Source: Cellvibrionales bacterium (lineage in GTDB: Bacteria; Pseudomonadota; Gammaproteobacteria; Pseudomonadales; JAHEIH01). Taken from it: DNA of 64,000 nt. Positions 16,548 to 26,553 of this stretch are shown in pieces (positions within the stretch are counted from its first letter, which is position 1; the number at the start of each line of letters is the position of its first letter). Position numbers and translations under genes: made by a program. The notes beneath the pieces were generated by a model that did no database searches, was not told the origin of the DNA, and saw nothing but the letters and a program-made list of their open reading frames with translations. The stretch covers positions 62,001 through 126,000 of the forward strand of contig JAHEIH010000004.1 of assembly GCA_024639455.1 (NCBI GenBank). The letters are read 5' to 3'.

Positions 16548-18800
16548 ATGCATGCCCCTCGCCGCTATTTGCTAAAACTGGTGTTGGTGGCCGCCGTGGC
16601 AGGCGTGTTTGTCCTTGCCTATCTTGATGCCGTGGTACTGGAAAAGTTTAGCGGAAGCAAATGGCAGGTGGCTACTCAAGCCTATGCCCGGCCCTTGGAA
16701 TTGTTCGAGGGCAAGGGAGTGTCTAGTGATCATTTGCAGTTCGAGCTCGAAAGTCTTTCTTACGTGCCGGTGCAACAGCCGCGCACGCCCGGTCAGTACC
16801 ACCGTCGCGGAAATCGCTTCGATATCTACGTGCGAGGCTTTGAATTCTTTGATGGTTTCTCTCCTAGCCGATTGATCAGTCTTAACATAACTAATTTGCA
16901 GATCAGTGAATTACGCAGTGGTGGTCAGCGCCTGTCAAATCAGCGACTCGATCCACTCATGATTGGTAGTTTCCAGTCGGGGCTTTATGAGGACCGCCAT
17001 ATCATCAGTTTGGACAAGGTGCCCCCGGCGCTAATCCAAATATTGCTGGCGACCGAGGACCGCAACTTCATGCATCACCACGGTATTTCACTGCGCGGTA
17101 TCGCGCGTGCCATGGTGGCAAATATTCGCGCCGGTGGATTTGCCCAGGGTGGCAGTACGCTGACGCAACAATTGGTGAAAAACTTCTTCCTAACCCAAGA
17201 GCGCTCGCTTATTCGCAAGTTGTTGGAAATCCCCATGGCCTTGCTTATGGAGCTGCACTTCAGCAAGGAAGAGATTCTGGAAGCCTATATTAACGAAGTG
17301 TTTTTGGGTCAGGATGGCGCCCGTGCTATCCATGGCTTTGAATTGGCGTCACAGTTTTATTTTGGTGTCCCCTTGCAGCAAACCACGACGGCCCAGCAGG
17401 CATTGCTAGTGGGGATGGTGAAGGGCGCGTCCTTTTATAATCCTCGTCGCCACCCGCAACGCGCCTTGGAGCGTCGCAACCTAATCCTCGATAGTATGGC
17501 TAGCAATGGTTTTTTAGCGTCCGACAAGACTGATCGGGCCAAGGCTGAAGAGTTGCTGTTAGCTGGCGCCCAGTCGCCCAGTGCACAGAAATTTCCCGCC
17601 TTTATGGACTATCTGCGTCGTCAGTTGCGCTATTCGAATATGCACGCGGCGCTTGAAAATGGCTCCAACGTGCGCGTGTTTACCACCCTTGATCCCTATG
17701 TTCAGCGCAGTGCTGAGTTGTCGATGATCAAGGAGTTGGCGCGCGTGGAACGTTGGCGCGGTATCGACAATGGCCAGTTGCAAGGCGCCTTGGTCGCTGT
17801 GCATCCCGCGACGGGGGCGGTATTGGCCATGGTGGGGGATAGGCAGGTTAAATATCAGGGTTTTAATCGCGCTCTCGATGCAAAACGCCCGGTGGGTTCC
17901 CTGCTCAAACCGGCGGCTTATTTGGCTGCGCTGGATAGCGGCCGCTACCATCTGGCATCGATGTTGAGTGATGCGCCGGTGAGTGTGCCGCTGGATAAAA
18001 AGCGCCATTGGCAGCCACGCAACTACGACAAGCTCAACCACGGCGATATTCAAATGGTTGAAGCGCTTCGACGCTCCTACAACCAGGCGCTGGTGCGGAT
18101 GGCAATGGATGTTGGGTTGTCAGCGGTGGTCGATACTATCAAGCAGCTCGGTGTGCGTGAGGATATTGGCAGCAACCCATCGCTGTTGTTGGGTGCGGTA
18201 GCGCTTGCCCCGATTGATATGGCGGCGATGTACGGCAATATTGCCAGTCTTGGACGGTTACAGAAGCTGCGCGCCATCGATGCCATCAAGGTGGCAGAAG
18301 ACAAGGCCACCTTCTTTAGCTCCGCTGGCCGGCCTGCCATTGATCCTGCCTCGCTGTCGCTTTTGCAATTTGGCTTGGCGGAGGTCGTGCGCGCGGGTAC
18401 GGCGGTGCAGCTCAACAACATCCTGCCGCCGCGTTTGAAGGCGGCGGGCAAAACAGGTACCAGTGATGATGGGCGAGACAGTTGGTTTGCCGGTTTTACC
18501 GGTGATATTGCCGCCGTTGTATGGATCGGGCGTGACGATAATGCAGAGATCGGTCTGTCAGGGAGCGCTGGGGCGATGCAGGTGTGGGGAGATTTCGTGG
18601 CAGATGTCAGCTATAAACCACTGCAAATCAAACCCTTGCCTGGGGTAGAAACCCTGTGGGTAGATGATCAGGGGCGCTTGAGTGGCGAAGGTTGTCCTGC
18701 GGCGGTGCAAATGCCGTTTACTCGGGCGCGACCTGAGGTTGACGCCAGTTGTGCTAATCGCAAGCGCGATCCTTGGAAGTGGTTGCGCGATATTTTCTAA
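16548..18800 (+). CDS. mrcB: Bifunctional penicillin-binding protein 1b
   Basis: PBP1b polymerises lipid II and cross-links peptides in the periplasm. In 750 residues there is a short cytoplasmic tail and one transmembrane helix at about 9-28. The UB2H-type domain follows, then the glycosyltransferase domain (EDRNFMHHHGISLRG with the catalytic Glu, GGSTLTQQLVKNFFL). The transpeptidase has all three penicillin motifs: SLLK (Ser-X-X-Lys), SYN, and KTGTSDDGRDSWFAG. It is the last gene of the operon, and its stop overlaps the convergent murU gene by 4 bases. Confidence 0.95.
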   Translation: MHAPRRYLLKLVLVAAVAGVFVLAYLDAVVLEKFSGSKWQVATQAYARPLELFEGKGVSSDHLQFELESLSYVPVQQPRTPGQYHRRGNRFDIYVRGFEFFDGFSPSRLISLNITNLQISELRSGGQRLSNQRLDPLMIGSFQSGLYEDRHIISLDKVPPALIQILLATEDRNFMHHHGISLRGIARAMVANIRAGGFAQGGSTLTQQLVKNFFLTQERSLIRKLLEIPMALLMELHFSKEEILEAYINEVFLGQDGARAIHGFELASQFYFGVPLQQTTTAQQALLVGMVKGASFYNPRRHPQRALERRNLILDSMASNGFLASDKTDRAKAEELLLAGAQSPSAQKFPAFMDYLRRQLRYSNMHAALENGSNVRVFTTLDPYVQRSAELSMIKELARVERWRGIDNGQLQGALVAVHPATGAVLAMVGDRQVKYQGFNRALDAKRPVGSLLKPAAYLAALDSGRYHLASMLSDAPVSVPLDKKRHWQPRNYDKLNHGDIQMVEALRRSYNQALVRMAMDVGLSAVVDTIKQLGVREDIGSNPSLLLGAVALAPIDMAAMYGNIASLGRLQKLRAIDAIKVAEDKATFFSSAGRPAIDPASLSLLQFGLAEVVRAGTAVQLNNILPPRLKAAGKTGTSDDGRDSWFAGFTGDIAAVVWIGRDDNAEIGLSGSAGAMQVWGDFVADVSYKPLQIKPLPGVETLWVDDQGRLSGEGCPAAVQMPFTRARPEVDASCANRKRDPWKWLRDIF

Positions 18801-19480
18801 CTGAGGTCGGTATTCAATGCCGCTAGCCGTTCTGGCGTGCCAATATCGCGCCAATCGCCGCGGTAGTGTTCGCCGCTGATGCGATCGTCTTGCATGGCCT
18901 TGTCTAGCAGAGGCCGCAGTGGGCGGTAGCCCTTTGGGTAGTTTTCAAACAACGCTCTGGTGTAAAGCCCAATGCCGCTGTACGTGAGTCCAAGGCTGTC
19001 TCGAGTGGGTTTTGCTTGCAAGCGAGTGTTCTGCAAGCGGAAGTCTCCGAAGGGGTGTTGGGTCGGATTGTCGACCATCACTAGGTGGGCTAGGTCTTGG
19101 CCAAGTTCGCGGTCAAAAAGTGGTTGCAGCGAGTGGTCGCACCAGACGTCGCCGTTGATGACCAAGAATTTCTCGGCGTCGATCAGCGGAAGTGCTTGAA
19201 TGATTCCGCCAGCAGTTTCTAGTGCCTCATCTTCGTGGGAGTAGCGGATGTCCAGCGCGAATCTTTCGCCATTGCCCAGCGCGGCTGGCAGTTGTTCGCC
19301 GAGGTAGGCGCAATTGATGATCACGCGACCACAGCCCGCCTTGGTAAGGCGTTGCAAGGTGTATGAAATTAGCGGTTGGCCAGCGACATTTAGTAACGGC
19401 TTGGGTGTGTGGTCAGTGAGTGGTCGCATACGCTCGCCGCGGCCGGCGGCAAGGATTATGGCTACCTTAGCGTCGGCCAC
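18797..19480 (-). CDS. murU: N-acetylmuramate alpha-1-phosphate uridylyltransferase
   Basis: MurU makes UDP-MurNAc from MurNAc-1-phosphate and UTP in the cell-wall recycling route that bypasses MurA, the fosfomycin target. The 227 residues form a nucleotidyltransferase fold with the signature ILAAGRGERMRPLTDHTPKP, then GQPLISYTLQRL, VINGDVWCD (metal Asp) and YSGIGLYT. The upstream neighbour amgK, overlapping by 14 bases, supports MurU over other sugar nucleotidyltransferases. Confidence 0.92.
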   Translation of the reverse strand: MADAKVAIILAAGRGERMRPLTDHTPKPLLNVAGQPLISYTLQRLTKAGCGRVIINCAYLGEQLPAALGNGERFALDIRYSHEDEALETAGGIIQALPLIDAEKFLVINGDVWCDHSLQPLFDRELGQDLAHLVMVDNPTQHPFGDFRLQNTRLQAKPTRDSLGLTYSGIGLYTRALFENYPKGYRPLRPLLDKAMQDDRISGEHYRGDWRDIGTPERLAALNTDLS

Positions 19481-20483
19481 GTGACCACTCCTGTATCGCG
19501 ATGATAGGGCTCAATCGCCGTGTAAACCAGGCGTGAAACTCATTCATGATTGGGTAGTCGGTTGCCAGTAGTCGGGCGGCTTTGAGTGTGTAGTCAATCA
19601 CCAGTGGCAGGTCGAGAAGGTAACCGTGCTTGCCGTCGCGCAGCGACAATCGAGCAAAGATCCCGAGTACTTTGATATGGCGCTGTAGGCCCATGGCGTG
19701 GAAATCGCGCAGGGTTTGCGTAAAGGGTATCTCGGCCGCGATAGTGCCGTGCTCGAGCAGGGCGCAGTGAAAATCTTCCAGCCACTGTTCGACGCGAGCG
19801 TTTGGCCAGCTAACGTAGCAGTCTTTTAGCAGCGAGACGGCGTCGTAGGTAATGGGGCCGTGAACCGCGTCTTGAAAGTCGATGGTGGCCAGTTCGTCGT
19901 CGAGGCAGAGGATGTTGCGCGAGTGAAAGTCGCGGTGTACCAGTGCCTGCGGTTGCGCTGTGGCGATATCTTGCAGGCAGTCGAAGACCGTTTCGATCAT
20001 GGCGCTTTCTTCAACGCTCAATGTCACGGCAAGCAGTTGCGGCATGAACCACTCGCTGAAAAGTGCCATCTCGCGGCGCAGCATGGCGCCATCGTAGTGG
20101 GGTAACCCTTGGCTGTCAGCGGTTTGCATTTGCACAATGAGGGCGAGGGCGCGGGCGTAATGGTCATCTACGTTGTCGTTGTTCAGCTGGTCGAGCAGTA
20201 GGTTGTCACCGAGATCGCTTTGCAGTAAGAATCCACGCGGGTAATCAACGCCGATAATCTCGGGAACAGTCACGCCCACCGCAGCGAGGCGTTTGGCGAT
20301 GTCGACAAAGGCGTGATTGTCGATATGTTCCACTGGTGCATCGGTGGCGATGAAGGATTTCTCCCCTAGGTGGAGGCGATAGTAACGGCGAAAACCGGCG
20401 TCTCCGCCGAGTGCGACCGCCTTGAGCTGATCGCTCGGGCAGTGAAGGGTTTGGGCGCACCATGTATGTAAGGTGTTTTTCAT
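19467..20483 (-). CDS. amgK: N-acetylmuramate/N-acetylglucosamine anomeric kinase
   Basis: AmgK phosphorylates MurNAc (and GlcNAc) at C1, feeding MurU. The 338-residue protein is an aminoglycoside-phosphotransferase-like kinase with ALGGDAGFRRYYRL near the N-terminus and the catalytic loop LVHRDFHSRNILC. The metal segment is LATIDFQDAVHGPITYD. I chose ATG 20483 (MKNTLHTWCAQ), which matches the family; the longer frame adds 60 residues covering the lptD promoter region. It is divergent from lptD, as in Pseudomonas. Confidence 0.93.
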   Translation of the reverse strand: MKNTLHTWCAQTLHCPSDQLKAVALGGDAGFRRYYRLHLGEKSFIATDAPVEHIDNHAFVDIAKRLAAVGVTVPEIIGVDYPRGFLLQSDLGDNLLLDQLNNDNVDDHYARALALIVQMQTADSQGLPHYDGAMLRREMALFSEWFMPQLLAVTLSVEESAMIETVFDCLQDIATAQPQALVHRDFHSRNILCLDDELATIDFQDAVHGPITYDAVSLLKDCYVSWPNARVEQWLEDFHCALLEHGTIAAEIPFTQTLRDFHAMGLQRHIKVLGIFARLSLRDGKHGYLLDLPLVIDYTLKAARLLATDYPIMNEFHAWFTRRLSPIIAIQEWSRGRR

Positions 20484-20653
20484 GGCTCGATTCTCGTCGT
20501 AACGTGTTAATAAAGTGGTGTAAAGATTAACAATTCGGCGCTGTTGTTGTCGCAGCAAGCCGAGCATTTCGATACAATGCAACGCATTATTGTCCGCTTT
20601 GCTGCTGCGTCGGGCAAGACCTGTGGCCATAAGTATGGAAGGAATTTGAACGC

Positions 20654-23071
20654 ATGATGACACCTCGCAAGACCCAGCTTCGCTTGGCCTTGCTGTTCTG
20701 CTTGGGCTTTGTGGCCAACGCAGAGGCGCAAATGCTCAATGTGTCTGATGCCCCGGTGGCCCAATGTCAGCATCCTTCGCTGCAACAAGCCCTTGATTCT
20801 GAAAGCAACCCCCATGCCCGTTTAAGTTGGATTCCCAACGCGCTGTTGAGCGAAAGTCAGCGCGGCGAGTGCTACAACGGCTTGTGCTCTGGGTTCTATT
20901 ACAACCCGCCATTGCCTGCAGTGCCAGGGTTGCCGGTCGATGCCATTCATGTGTTGGCTGACAGTTCGCGTTTGACCAGCGATGGACGTACCGAGATGCT
21001 TGGTAGTGTGCGTATTCGCGATGGCGAACGCCTGCTTGAGGCGGATCGCGCGCTGCTCAATAGCGAGCGCACCCAGCTTACTCTGGAGGGCAACATCCGT
21101 GTGCAGGAACCGGAGGTGCTGTTCCTCGGGGATCGCGCCATTCTCGATACGATCAAGACGACCGCCGATCTACAGGGTGTAGAGTACGTGGTATTTAGCA
21201 GTGGCATTCACGGTAACACTGACCGCTTGCAGCGATTTGATAGCGGTTTGACCCGCATGACCAATACCCAGTTCAGTAGTTGTGAGCCTGGCTCGCTGGT
21301 GTGGCAAATGTCAGCAGACGAGTTCTCTATCGACCAATCCAGTGGTTGGGGCGAGGCGCGTGGTGCCACTGTGACGGTGGCAGATATCCCCTTTATTTAC
21401 GTGCCGTATCTGCGCTTTCCGATCGATAAACGTCGCATGTCAGGTTTTCTTTGGCCGACGATAGGGTTGAGCGATCGCAATGGTGTAGAGCTTGCCGTGC
21501 CCTATTATTTTAACTTGGCACCCCACTACGACTTAACCCTGACGCCGCGCTATATGAGTGAACGTGGCCCGATGCTGGAAGGGCAGTTCCGCTACTTGAT
21601 GGATCTTGGGCTTTGGGACGTAAGTGCAGCCTACCTACCGGGCGATAATGCCTTCGCGCGTAGTAACCCAGAGCAAAGCGATAACCGCTGGTTTGCGCAG
21701 TTGCGCCATGAAGGTGGTTTTGGTGAGCGCTGGAGTAGTGCGGTTGACTTCACCCGTGTGAGTGATATCGATTATCTGCGCGACATCAATTCCAGTTCGA
21801 TTCAGGTGAAGCGCAACGCCCACCTACAGCAGCGTGGTGAGATTCGCTACAGCGACCCGAACTGGTTGGTTAGCACCCAAATGCGCGGTTATCAAGTACT
21901 GCGAGAAGGCCTAGTGGAACCTTATCGGATGTTACCTCGCATAAGTGCCAGCCACCTAGCGTCGCGCCCAAATCGCATCAATACGCTGTTTACCGCCGAT
22001 CTCGTCGGTTTCGATCACGATCAGAAAGTTCGTGGTGCTAGGCTTTATCAAGAGTATGGTTTTAATTTGCCGCTGGCTTCAGCGGGTGGATTTATTACCC
22101 CCACCGTGAAATACAAGCAACTTAGCCAGCGCTTGCGGGGAACTGACCAGCAAGATCTGTTGTCTGTTAATGCGCCCAGTGTTAGTTTGGACGCCGGATT
22201 ATTTTTTGACCGCCAGCTAAATTGGGGCGGTAAACAACTTAACCAAAGCTTCGAACCTCGCATGTTCTACCTGTACACGCCGTTCCGTGATCAGTCAGAG
22301 TTTGCCAGCTTCGATGCGACGGCCATGACATTTAATTATCAGCAGTTGTTCCGTGAGCGTCGCTCGACCAGTTTCGATAGGTTGGAAGACGCAAAGCAGC
22401 TGAGCTTAGGTTTTACTTCGCGTATCAACGACGAGGCGACTGGACGTGAGCTCCTTCGTTTGAGTTTGGGGCAGATTTACCATTTCCAGCCGCCACAGGT
22501 GTTGGCCAATCAGCAAATTTTTGTCGACACAACCAGTCGCTCGGATTACGCTGCTTCGTTTGATTACATGGTCGGCCCGCATTGGCGCCACCATGTGAAT
22601 ATGGTGGTAGACTCGGCGGATCAGCAAATCAGTAACGCCCAGTGGCGCAGCCACTACAGTGCAGGTGAAACCCTTTATAACTTGGGTTATAGCGTACGGC
22701 GCGATGTACCGCAGCGAATCGATGGTGAACTGCTGAATCGCCGCGTCGAGCAGATAGACCTGTCAGCCATGGCACCTATCGATGAGCGCTGGAAGTTGAT
22801 GGGGCGCTGGCAGTACGATCTATTTAACAAGCGCTCAGCCGACAAAATGATCGGTTTTGAGTACGACAGTTGTTGCTGGAAAACACAGTTATTGTTGCGC
22901 GATTATACCGAGCAGCTTTTCGACGGTAGTCTGAGGAAGGACACCGGCGTATTTGTTTATTTCGAGCTGAAGGGCCTTGGTGGTTCTGGCGGTTCATTAC
23001 AAAATGTACTGGGCGAAAATATTTACGGTTTCCGCCCGATAGAACAGGAGCAGAGATTAAGTGGTTGGTAA
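20654..23071 (+). CDS. lptD: LPS-assembly outer-membrane protein LptD
   Basis: LptD, with the lipoprotein LptE, inserts lipopolysaccharide into the outer leaflet. The 805 residues comprise a signal peptide (cleavage after NAEA), a periplasmic OstA/LptA-like jellyroll at about residues 100-230 and a C-terminal 26-strand barrel. Cysteines for the long-range disulfides are visible at FSSCEPGS and the tandem pair DSCCWKTQ near the C-terminus, as in E. coli LptD. Its end overlaps surA by 11 bases, which fits the chaperone's role in folding this barrel. Confidence 0.97.
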   Translation: MMTPRKTQLRLALLFCLGFVANAEAQMLNVSDAPVAQCQHPSLQQALDSESNPHARLSWIPNALLSESQRGECYNGLCSGFYYNPPLPAVPGLPVDAIHVLADSSRLTSDGRTEMLGSVRIRDGERLLEADRALLNSERTQLTLEGNIRVQEPEVLFLGDRAILDTIKTTADLQGVEYVVFSSGIHGNTDRLQRFDSGLTRMTNTQFSSCEPGSLVWQMSADEFSIDQSSGWGEARGATVTVADIPFIYVPYLRFPIDKRRMSGFLWPTIGLSDRNGVELAVPYYFNLAPHYDLTLTPRYMSERGPMLEGQFRYLMDLGLWDVSAAYLPGDNAFARSNPEQSDNRWFAQLRHEGGFGERWSSAVDFTRVSDIDYLRDINSSSIQVKRNAHLQQRGEIRYSDPNWLVSTQMRGYQVLREGLVEPYRMLPRISASHLASRPNRINTLFTADLVGFDHDQKVRGARLYQEYGFNLPLASAGGFITPTVKYKQLSQRLRGTDQQDLLSVNAPSVSLDAGLFFDRQLNWGGKQLNQSFEPRMFYLYTPFRDQSEFASFDATAMTFNYQQLFRERRSTSFDRLEDAKQLSLGFTSRINDEATGRELLRLSLGQIYHFQPPQVLANQQIFVDTTSRSDYAASFDYMVGPHWRHHVNMVVDSADQQISNAQWRSHYSAGETLYNLGYSVRRDVPQRIDGELLNRRVEQIDLSAMAPIDERWKLMGRWQYDLFNKRSADKMIGFEYDSCCWKTQLLLRDYTEQLFDGSLRKDTGVFVYFELKGLGGSGGSLQNVLGENIYGFRPIEQEQRLSGW

Positions 23072-24356
23072 ACAGCGTTTAGGTGCCCGATGGGCCCGCG
23101 GGGTGGTGATGAGTGCCACCGTTTTGCTGGCGTCTTTCAGTCAGGCGGAAGTGGAAGTCATTGATCGAATTGCCGCCATTGTGGAAGACGATGTGGTGAT
23201 GGTGAGCGAGTTGGTAAACCGGACCGAAATGATTCGCGAGCAAGCGCGTGCCAGCGGCAAGTCGGTTGGTAGCGATGAAGAGTTGCGTGCCGGTGTGCTC
23301 GATAATCTAATTCTTGAAAGCCTGCAGATGCAAATGGCACAGCGCGCTGGGTTCTATATCGACGACAACCGTTTGAACCTTGCGATGTCAAATATCGCGC
23401 AGCAAAATGGCATGGAGCTCAATAGTTTTGTGCAGGTGCTTGAGCAAAACGGTCAGTCCTATGCCATGGTGCGTGAGCAAGTGCGCAAAGACATGATTTT
23501 GCAAGAAGTGCAGCGAGGCAATATCAATCACCGCGTACAGATTACCGAAGATGAAATTGAAAACTTTTTGGTGTCGCCAGAAGGCAAGGCTTTGACCGAA
23601 GTTTTCAACCGTGTTGATCACTTGTTGGTACCCGTAGCATCAGACGCAGACACCGCCGCTGAAGCGACGTTGCGCAATATCGCTGAAAACATTCAGCGCG
23701 CGGCTAAAGACGGCGAAGCATTGGCACAATTAGCTGTTGATAACGCCGATGCGGGAGCAAGCCGCAGTGATCTGGGCTGGCGCAACGAAGAGCAGATGCC
23801 GGAGATTTTTCGCGCCACAGTCGATGCAATGGCTAAGGGCGATGTCGAAATTGTACGCAGCCCAAGCGGCTTTCACGTGATCCAATTGACAGATCGCCGC
23901 GGTAACGAAGCCACTATCGTACCGCAGACCAAGCTGAGTCATATTTTGATTAAGCCGACCGAGGTATTAACCGACGAGGAGGCCAAGGTCAAAATTGAGA
24001 GCCTGTTGCAGCGCGCTAAAGACGGCGAGGACTTTGCCGAGTTGGCGAAGGAATACTCGGATGATATCGGCACCGCTCAGCGCGGTGGTGATTTGGGTTG
24101 GAGCAACATGGGTACCTTCGTACCGGAGTTTGAGCAGGCTATGATCGCCACGCCAGAGGGCGAATACAGTGAGCCTGTGAAAACCCAATTTGGTTGGCAC
24201 GTGCTTAAAATTGAAGGTCGTCGCGATGAAGATGTGAGCGACATCGTGCTGCGCAACCGTGCGCGCGGTATTATCCACGATCGCAAGTATCAAGAAGAGT
24301 TAGAAATCTGGCTGCAGAAAACACGCGACGAGGCCTATGTCGACATCAAAATATAA
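23061..24356 (+). CDS. surA: Periplasmic chaperone and peptidyl-prolyl isomerase SurA
   Basis: SurA escorts outer-membrane proteins, LptD among them, to the Bam complex. The 431 residues have a signal peptide (cleavage after FSQA) and the N-domain starting VEVIDRIAAIVEDDVVMVSE. Two parvulin domains follow (about 180-280 and 290-390; the second has LSHILIKP, EDFAELAKEYSDD and GGDLGWSNMGTFVPEFE). The GTG at 23061 has AGGAG about ten bases ahead; an ATG 16 codons downstream would also leave a workable signal. Confidence 0.96.
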   Translation: MVGKQRLGARWARGVVMSATVLLASFSQAEVEVIDRIAAIVEDDVVMVSELVNRTEMIREQARASGKSVGSDEELRAGVLDNLILESLQMQMAQRAGFYIDDNRLNLAMSNIAQQNGMELNSFVQVLEQNGQSYAMVREQVRKDMILQEVQRGNINHRVQITEDEIENFLVSPEGKALTEVFNRVDHLLVPVASDADTAAEATLRNIAENIQRAAKDGEALAQLAVDNADAGASRSDLGWRNEEQMPEIFRATVDAMAKGDVEIVRSPSGFHVIQLTDRRGNEATIVPQTKLSHILIKPTEVLTDEEAKVKIESLLQRAKDGEDFAELAKEYSDDIGTAQRGGDLGWSNMGTFVPEFEQAMIATPEGEYSEPVKTQFGWHVLKIEGRRDEDVSDIVLRNRARGIIHDRKYQEELEIWLQKTRDEAYVDIKI

Positions 24357-25365
24357 CGATGTTGTCCGCTTGGGGCTAACCATTGGTGAGCCCGCGGGCA
24401 TTGGCCCAGACCTGGTTGTTCGTGCCGTACAAGCGGCGCAATCAGACCGACAATTAATCGCCATTGGCGACCCCTCTGTGTTGCAAACGCGCGCCGACAT
24501 GCTCGGTCTGCCGTTGCATGTGACGCCCTTTGACGCCTCGCAGCCCGCGCGAAGTAATGCGGTCGCTGAATTGTTTATCTCGGCCGTTAATGCGGTAGAG
24601 CCTGTGGTGGCAGGTCGCTTAAATCCCAGTAATGGTAGCTATGTGTTGGCTACCCTCGACCGTGCGGTTCAACTCTGCCAGTGTGGCGCCATTGATGCGA
24701 TGGTGACGGCCCCTGTGCACAAAGGGGTCATCAACGAAGCGGGCGTTGCGTTCAGTGGTCATACCGAATACCTCGCCGAGACCACGGGTACTGACACAGT
24801 GGTGATGATGTTAGCTACTGAGGGGTTGCGGGTGGCGTTGGCGACCACGCATATTCCCTTGGCTAAGGTGGCTGGCGCGATTAATTACACCGATTTAACC
24901 CGAGTGTTGCGCATCGTCGACGCTCAAATGAAACGGGATTTCGCGTTGCCTACGCCCAATATTTTAGTGTGTGGGCTCAACCCTCACGCGGGTGAAGGTG
25001 GCCATATGGGGCGTGAGGAGATTGATGTCATCAATCCTGTTATCGCCGCCTTGCAAGGCGCGGGCATGAATATTAGTGGGCCCTATCCTGCGGATACGGT
25101 ATTTACGCCCAAGCACATGGCGCAAGCTGATGTGATCGTGGCGATGTACCACGACCAGGGGCTGCCGGTACTAAAATACAAGGGCTTTGGTGCGGCGGTA
25201 AATATTACTCTCGGTCTGCCCATTATTCGAACATCGGTCGATCACGGAACAGCGCTTGATTTGGCAGGCAGTGAGGGCGTGGACTGTGGCAGTATGGCGG
25301 TGGCGCTTGATGTTGCCGCACAAATGGCGCGTGGGCGTCGAGGTGAGGTTACCCATGAGTTTTGA
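24337..25365 (+). CDS. pdxA: 4-hydroxythreonine-4-phosphate dehydrogenase
   Basis: PdxA oxidises 4-phosphohydroxy-L-threonine in the DXP-dependent route to pyridoxal phosphate. The 342 residues show TIGEPAGIGPDL at the N-terminus. The metal-binding histidines lie in FSGHTEYLAE, LNPHAGEGGHMG and AMYHDQGLPVLKYKGF. It starts 20 bases inside surA and ends 11 bases inside rsmA, the usual gammaproteobacterial cluster. Confidence 0.97.
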   Translation: MSTSKYNDVVRLGLTIGEPAGIGPDLVVRAVQAAQSDRQLIAIGDPSVLQTRADMLGLPLHVTPFDASQPARSNAVAELFISAVNAVEPVVAGRLNPSNGSYVLATLDRAVQLCQCGAIDAMVTAPVHKGVINEAGVAFSGHTEYLAETTGTDTVVMMLATEGLRVALATTHIPLAKVAGAINYTDLTRVLRIVDAQMKRDFALPTPNILVCGLNPHAGEGGHMGREEIDVINPVIAALQGAGMNISGPYPADTVFTPKHMAQADVIVAMYHDQGLPVLKYKGFGAAVNITLGLPIIRTSVDHGTALDLAGSEGVDCGSMAVALDVAAQMARGRRGEVTHEF

Positions 25366-26176
25366 TCATCGCGCAGCCGAGAAGCAGCATACGGCGCGTA
25401 AACGTTTTGGCCAGAACTTTCTGATCGATCACAGTATTATCGATAATATTGTCGCCTCGGTGCGGCCTAAGCCAAGTCAGACGGTGGTCGAAATTGGCCC
25501 CGGTAAAGGCGCGATTACTGAGGGGTTGGTGCACAGTGGCGCCCGCCTGCACGTGGTGGAGTTGGACCGCGACCTTCACCCCATTTTGAATGCTAAATTT
25601 GGCGATAATCCGCTGTTTACCCTGCACGCTTTCGATGCGCTAAAATTTGATTTTAGTGAGTTGGTAGAAAATGAGCAGCCACTGCGGGTAGTGGGTAATT
25701 TGCCATACAATATATCTACCCCGTTGATTTTTCACCTGTTGTCCTTTCATCCGCGCATTGCGGATATGCATTTTATGTTGCAGCGCGAGGTGGTGCGGCG
25801 TTTGGTCGCGGAACCTGGTAGCAAAGCCTACGGTCGATTGAGCGTAATGGCACAATACTTTTGCCGGGTACAATCCCTGTTCGATGTGCCTCCCGGTAGC
25901 TTTGATCCGCCGCCCAAAGTGCAGTCTGCCATCGTGCGTTTGGTGCCCCATGTAGAGCTCCCCATTGTTGCGAAGGATTACAAATTGTTTGATCGCGTGG
26001 TGGTTGCCGCGTTCTCCCAACGCCGTAAAACCTTGCGCAACACCCTGCGCGATTGGGTCAGCGAAGCCCAATTTGAACGTCTGGGGATCAATCCCAGTGC
26101 TCGCGCTGAAACGCTTACCGTCACCCAATTCGTGACCATGGCTAACTTGCTGAGCGAGGCGGGGGTGACGGCGTGA
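25355..26176 (+). CDS. rsmA: 16S rRNA dimethyladenosine transferase
   Basis: RsmA (KsgA) dimethylates two adjacent adenines near the 3' end of 16S rRNA late in small-subunit assembly. The 273 residues show KRFGQNFLIDHSIIDNIV, the SAM motif VVEIGPGKGAITEGLV, the catalytic NLPYNISTPLIFHLL and the C-terminal helical domain with FSQRRKTLRNTL. I chose ATG 25355 (MSFDHRAAEKQ) because GAGGT precedes it and family proteins begin just before ARKRFGQ. Confidence 0.97.
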   Translation: MSFDHRAAEKQHTARKRFGQNFLIDHSIIDNIVASVRPKPSQTVVEIGPGKGAITEGLVHSGARLHVVELDRDLHPILNAKFGDNPLFTLHAFDALKFDFSELVENEQPLRVVGNLPYNISTPLIFHLLSFHPRIADMHFMLQREVVRRLVAEPGSKAYGRLSVMAQYFCRVQSLFDVPPGSFDPPPKVQSAIVRLVPHVELPIVAKDYKLFDRVVVAAFSQRRKTLRNTLRDWVSEAQFERLGINPSARAETLTVTQFVTMANLLSEAGVTA

Positions 26177-26553
26177 GTGAGCACAAACACTTTGTCGATG
26201 TCGAGGTTGTTGCCCACTACCAAGAAGCGCAGTCCGACGAGGAAGTGGGGCGCTTTGTGTTTGTCTATAACGTCACCATCACCAATTGCAGCACCGAGCC
26301 TGTACAACTGTTATCGCGCCACTGGGTCATCACCGATGGCAATGGCGAGGTGCGAGAAGTGCGTGGTGAGGGGGTGGTGGGATTACAGCCCACGCTGCAG
26401 GTGGGCGAGGTCTACCAGTACACATCGGGTGCTGTGCTCGCCACTGAAGTGGGTACCATGGAGGGTAGTTACAGCATGATTTCTGCCTCGGGCGAGGTAT
26501 TTGACGCGCCCATTCAGCCGTTTTTATTGGCGCGCAGGAAGGCGCTGCACTAA
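26173..26553 (+). CDS. apaG: ApaG protein
   Basis: This 126-residue protein is a single fibronectin-III-like ApaG domain with the signatures FVFVYNVTITNCSTEPVQLL, RHWVITDGNG and EGVVGLQPTLQVGEVYQYTS. ApaG is widespread beside apaH; its exact role is not established, although related domains occur in eukaryotic F-box proteins. It starts with a GTG that overlaps the rsmA stop (GTGA) and ends directly against apaH. Confidence 0.96.
   Translation: MSEHKHFVDVEVVAHYQEAQSDEEVGRFVFVYNVTITNCSTEPVQLLSRHWVITDGNGEVREVRGEGVVGLQPTLQVGEVYQYTSGAVLATEVGTMEGSYSMISASGEVFDAPIQPFLLARRKALH

Noticed and set aside
20484-20663. N-terminal extension of amgK
   Set aside because: The extra 60 codons overlap the lptD promoter region and start, and do not resemble the kinase family.
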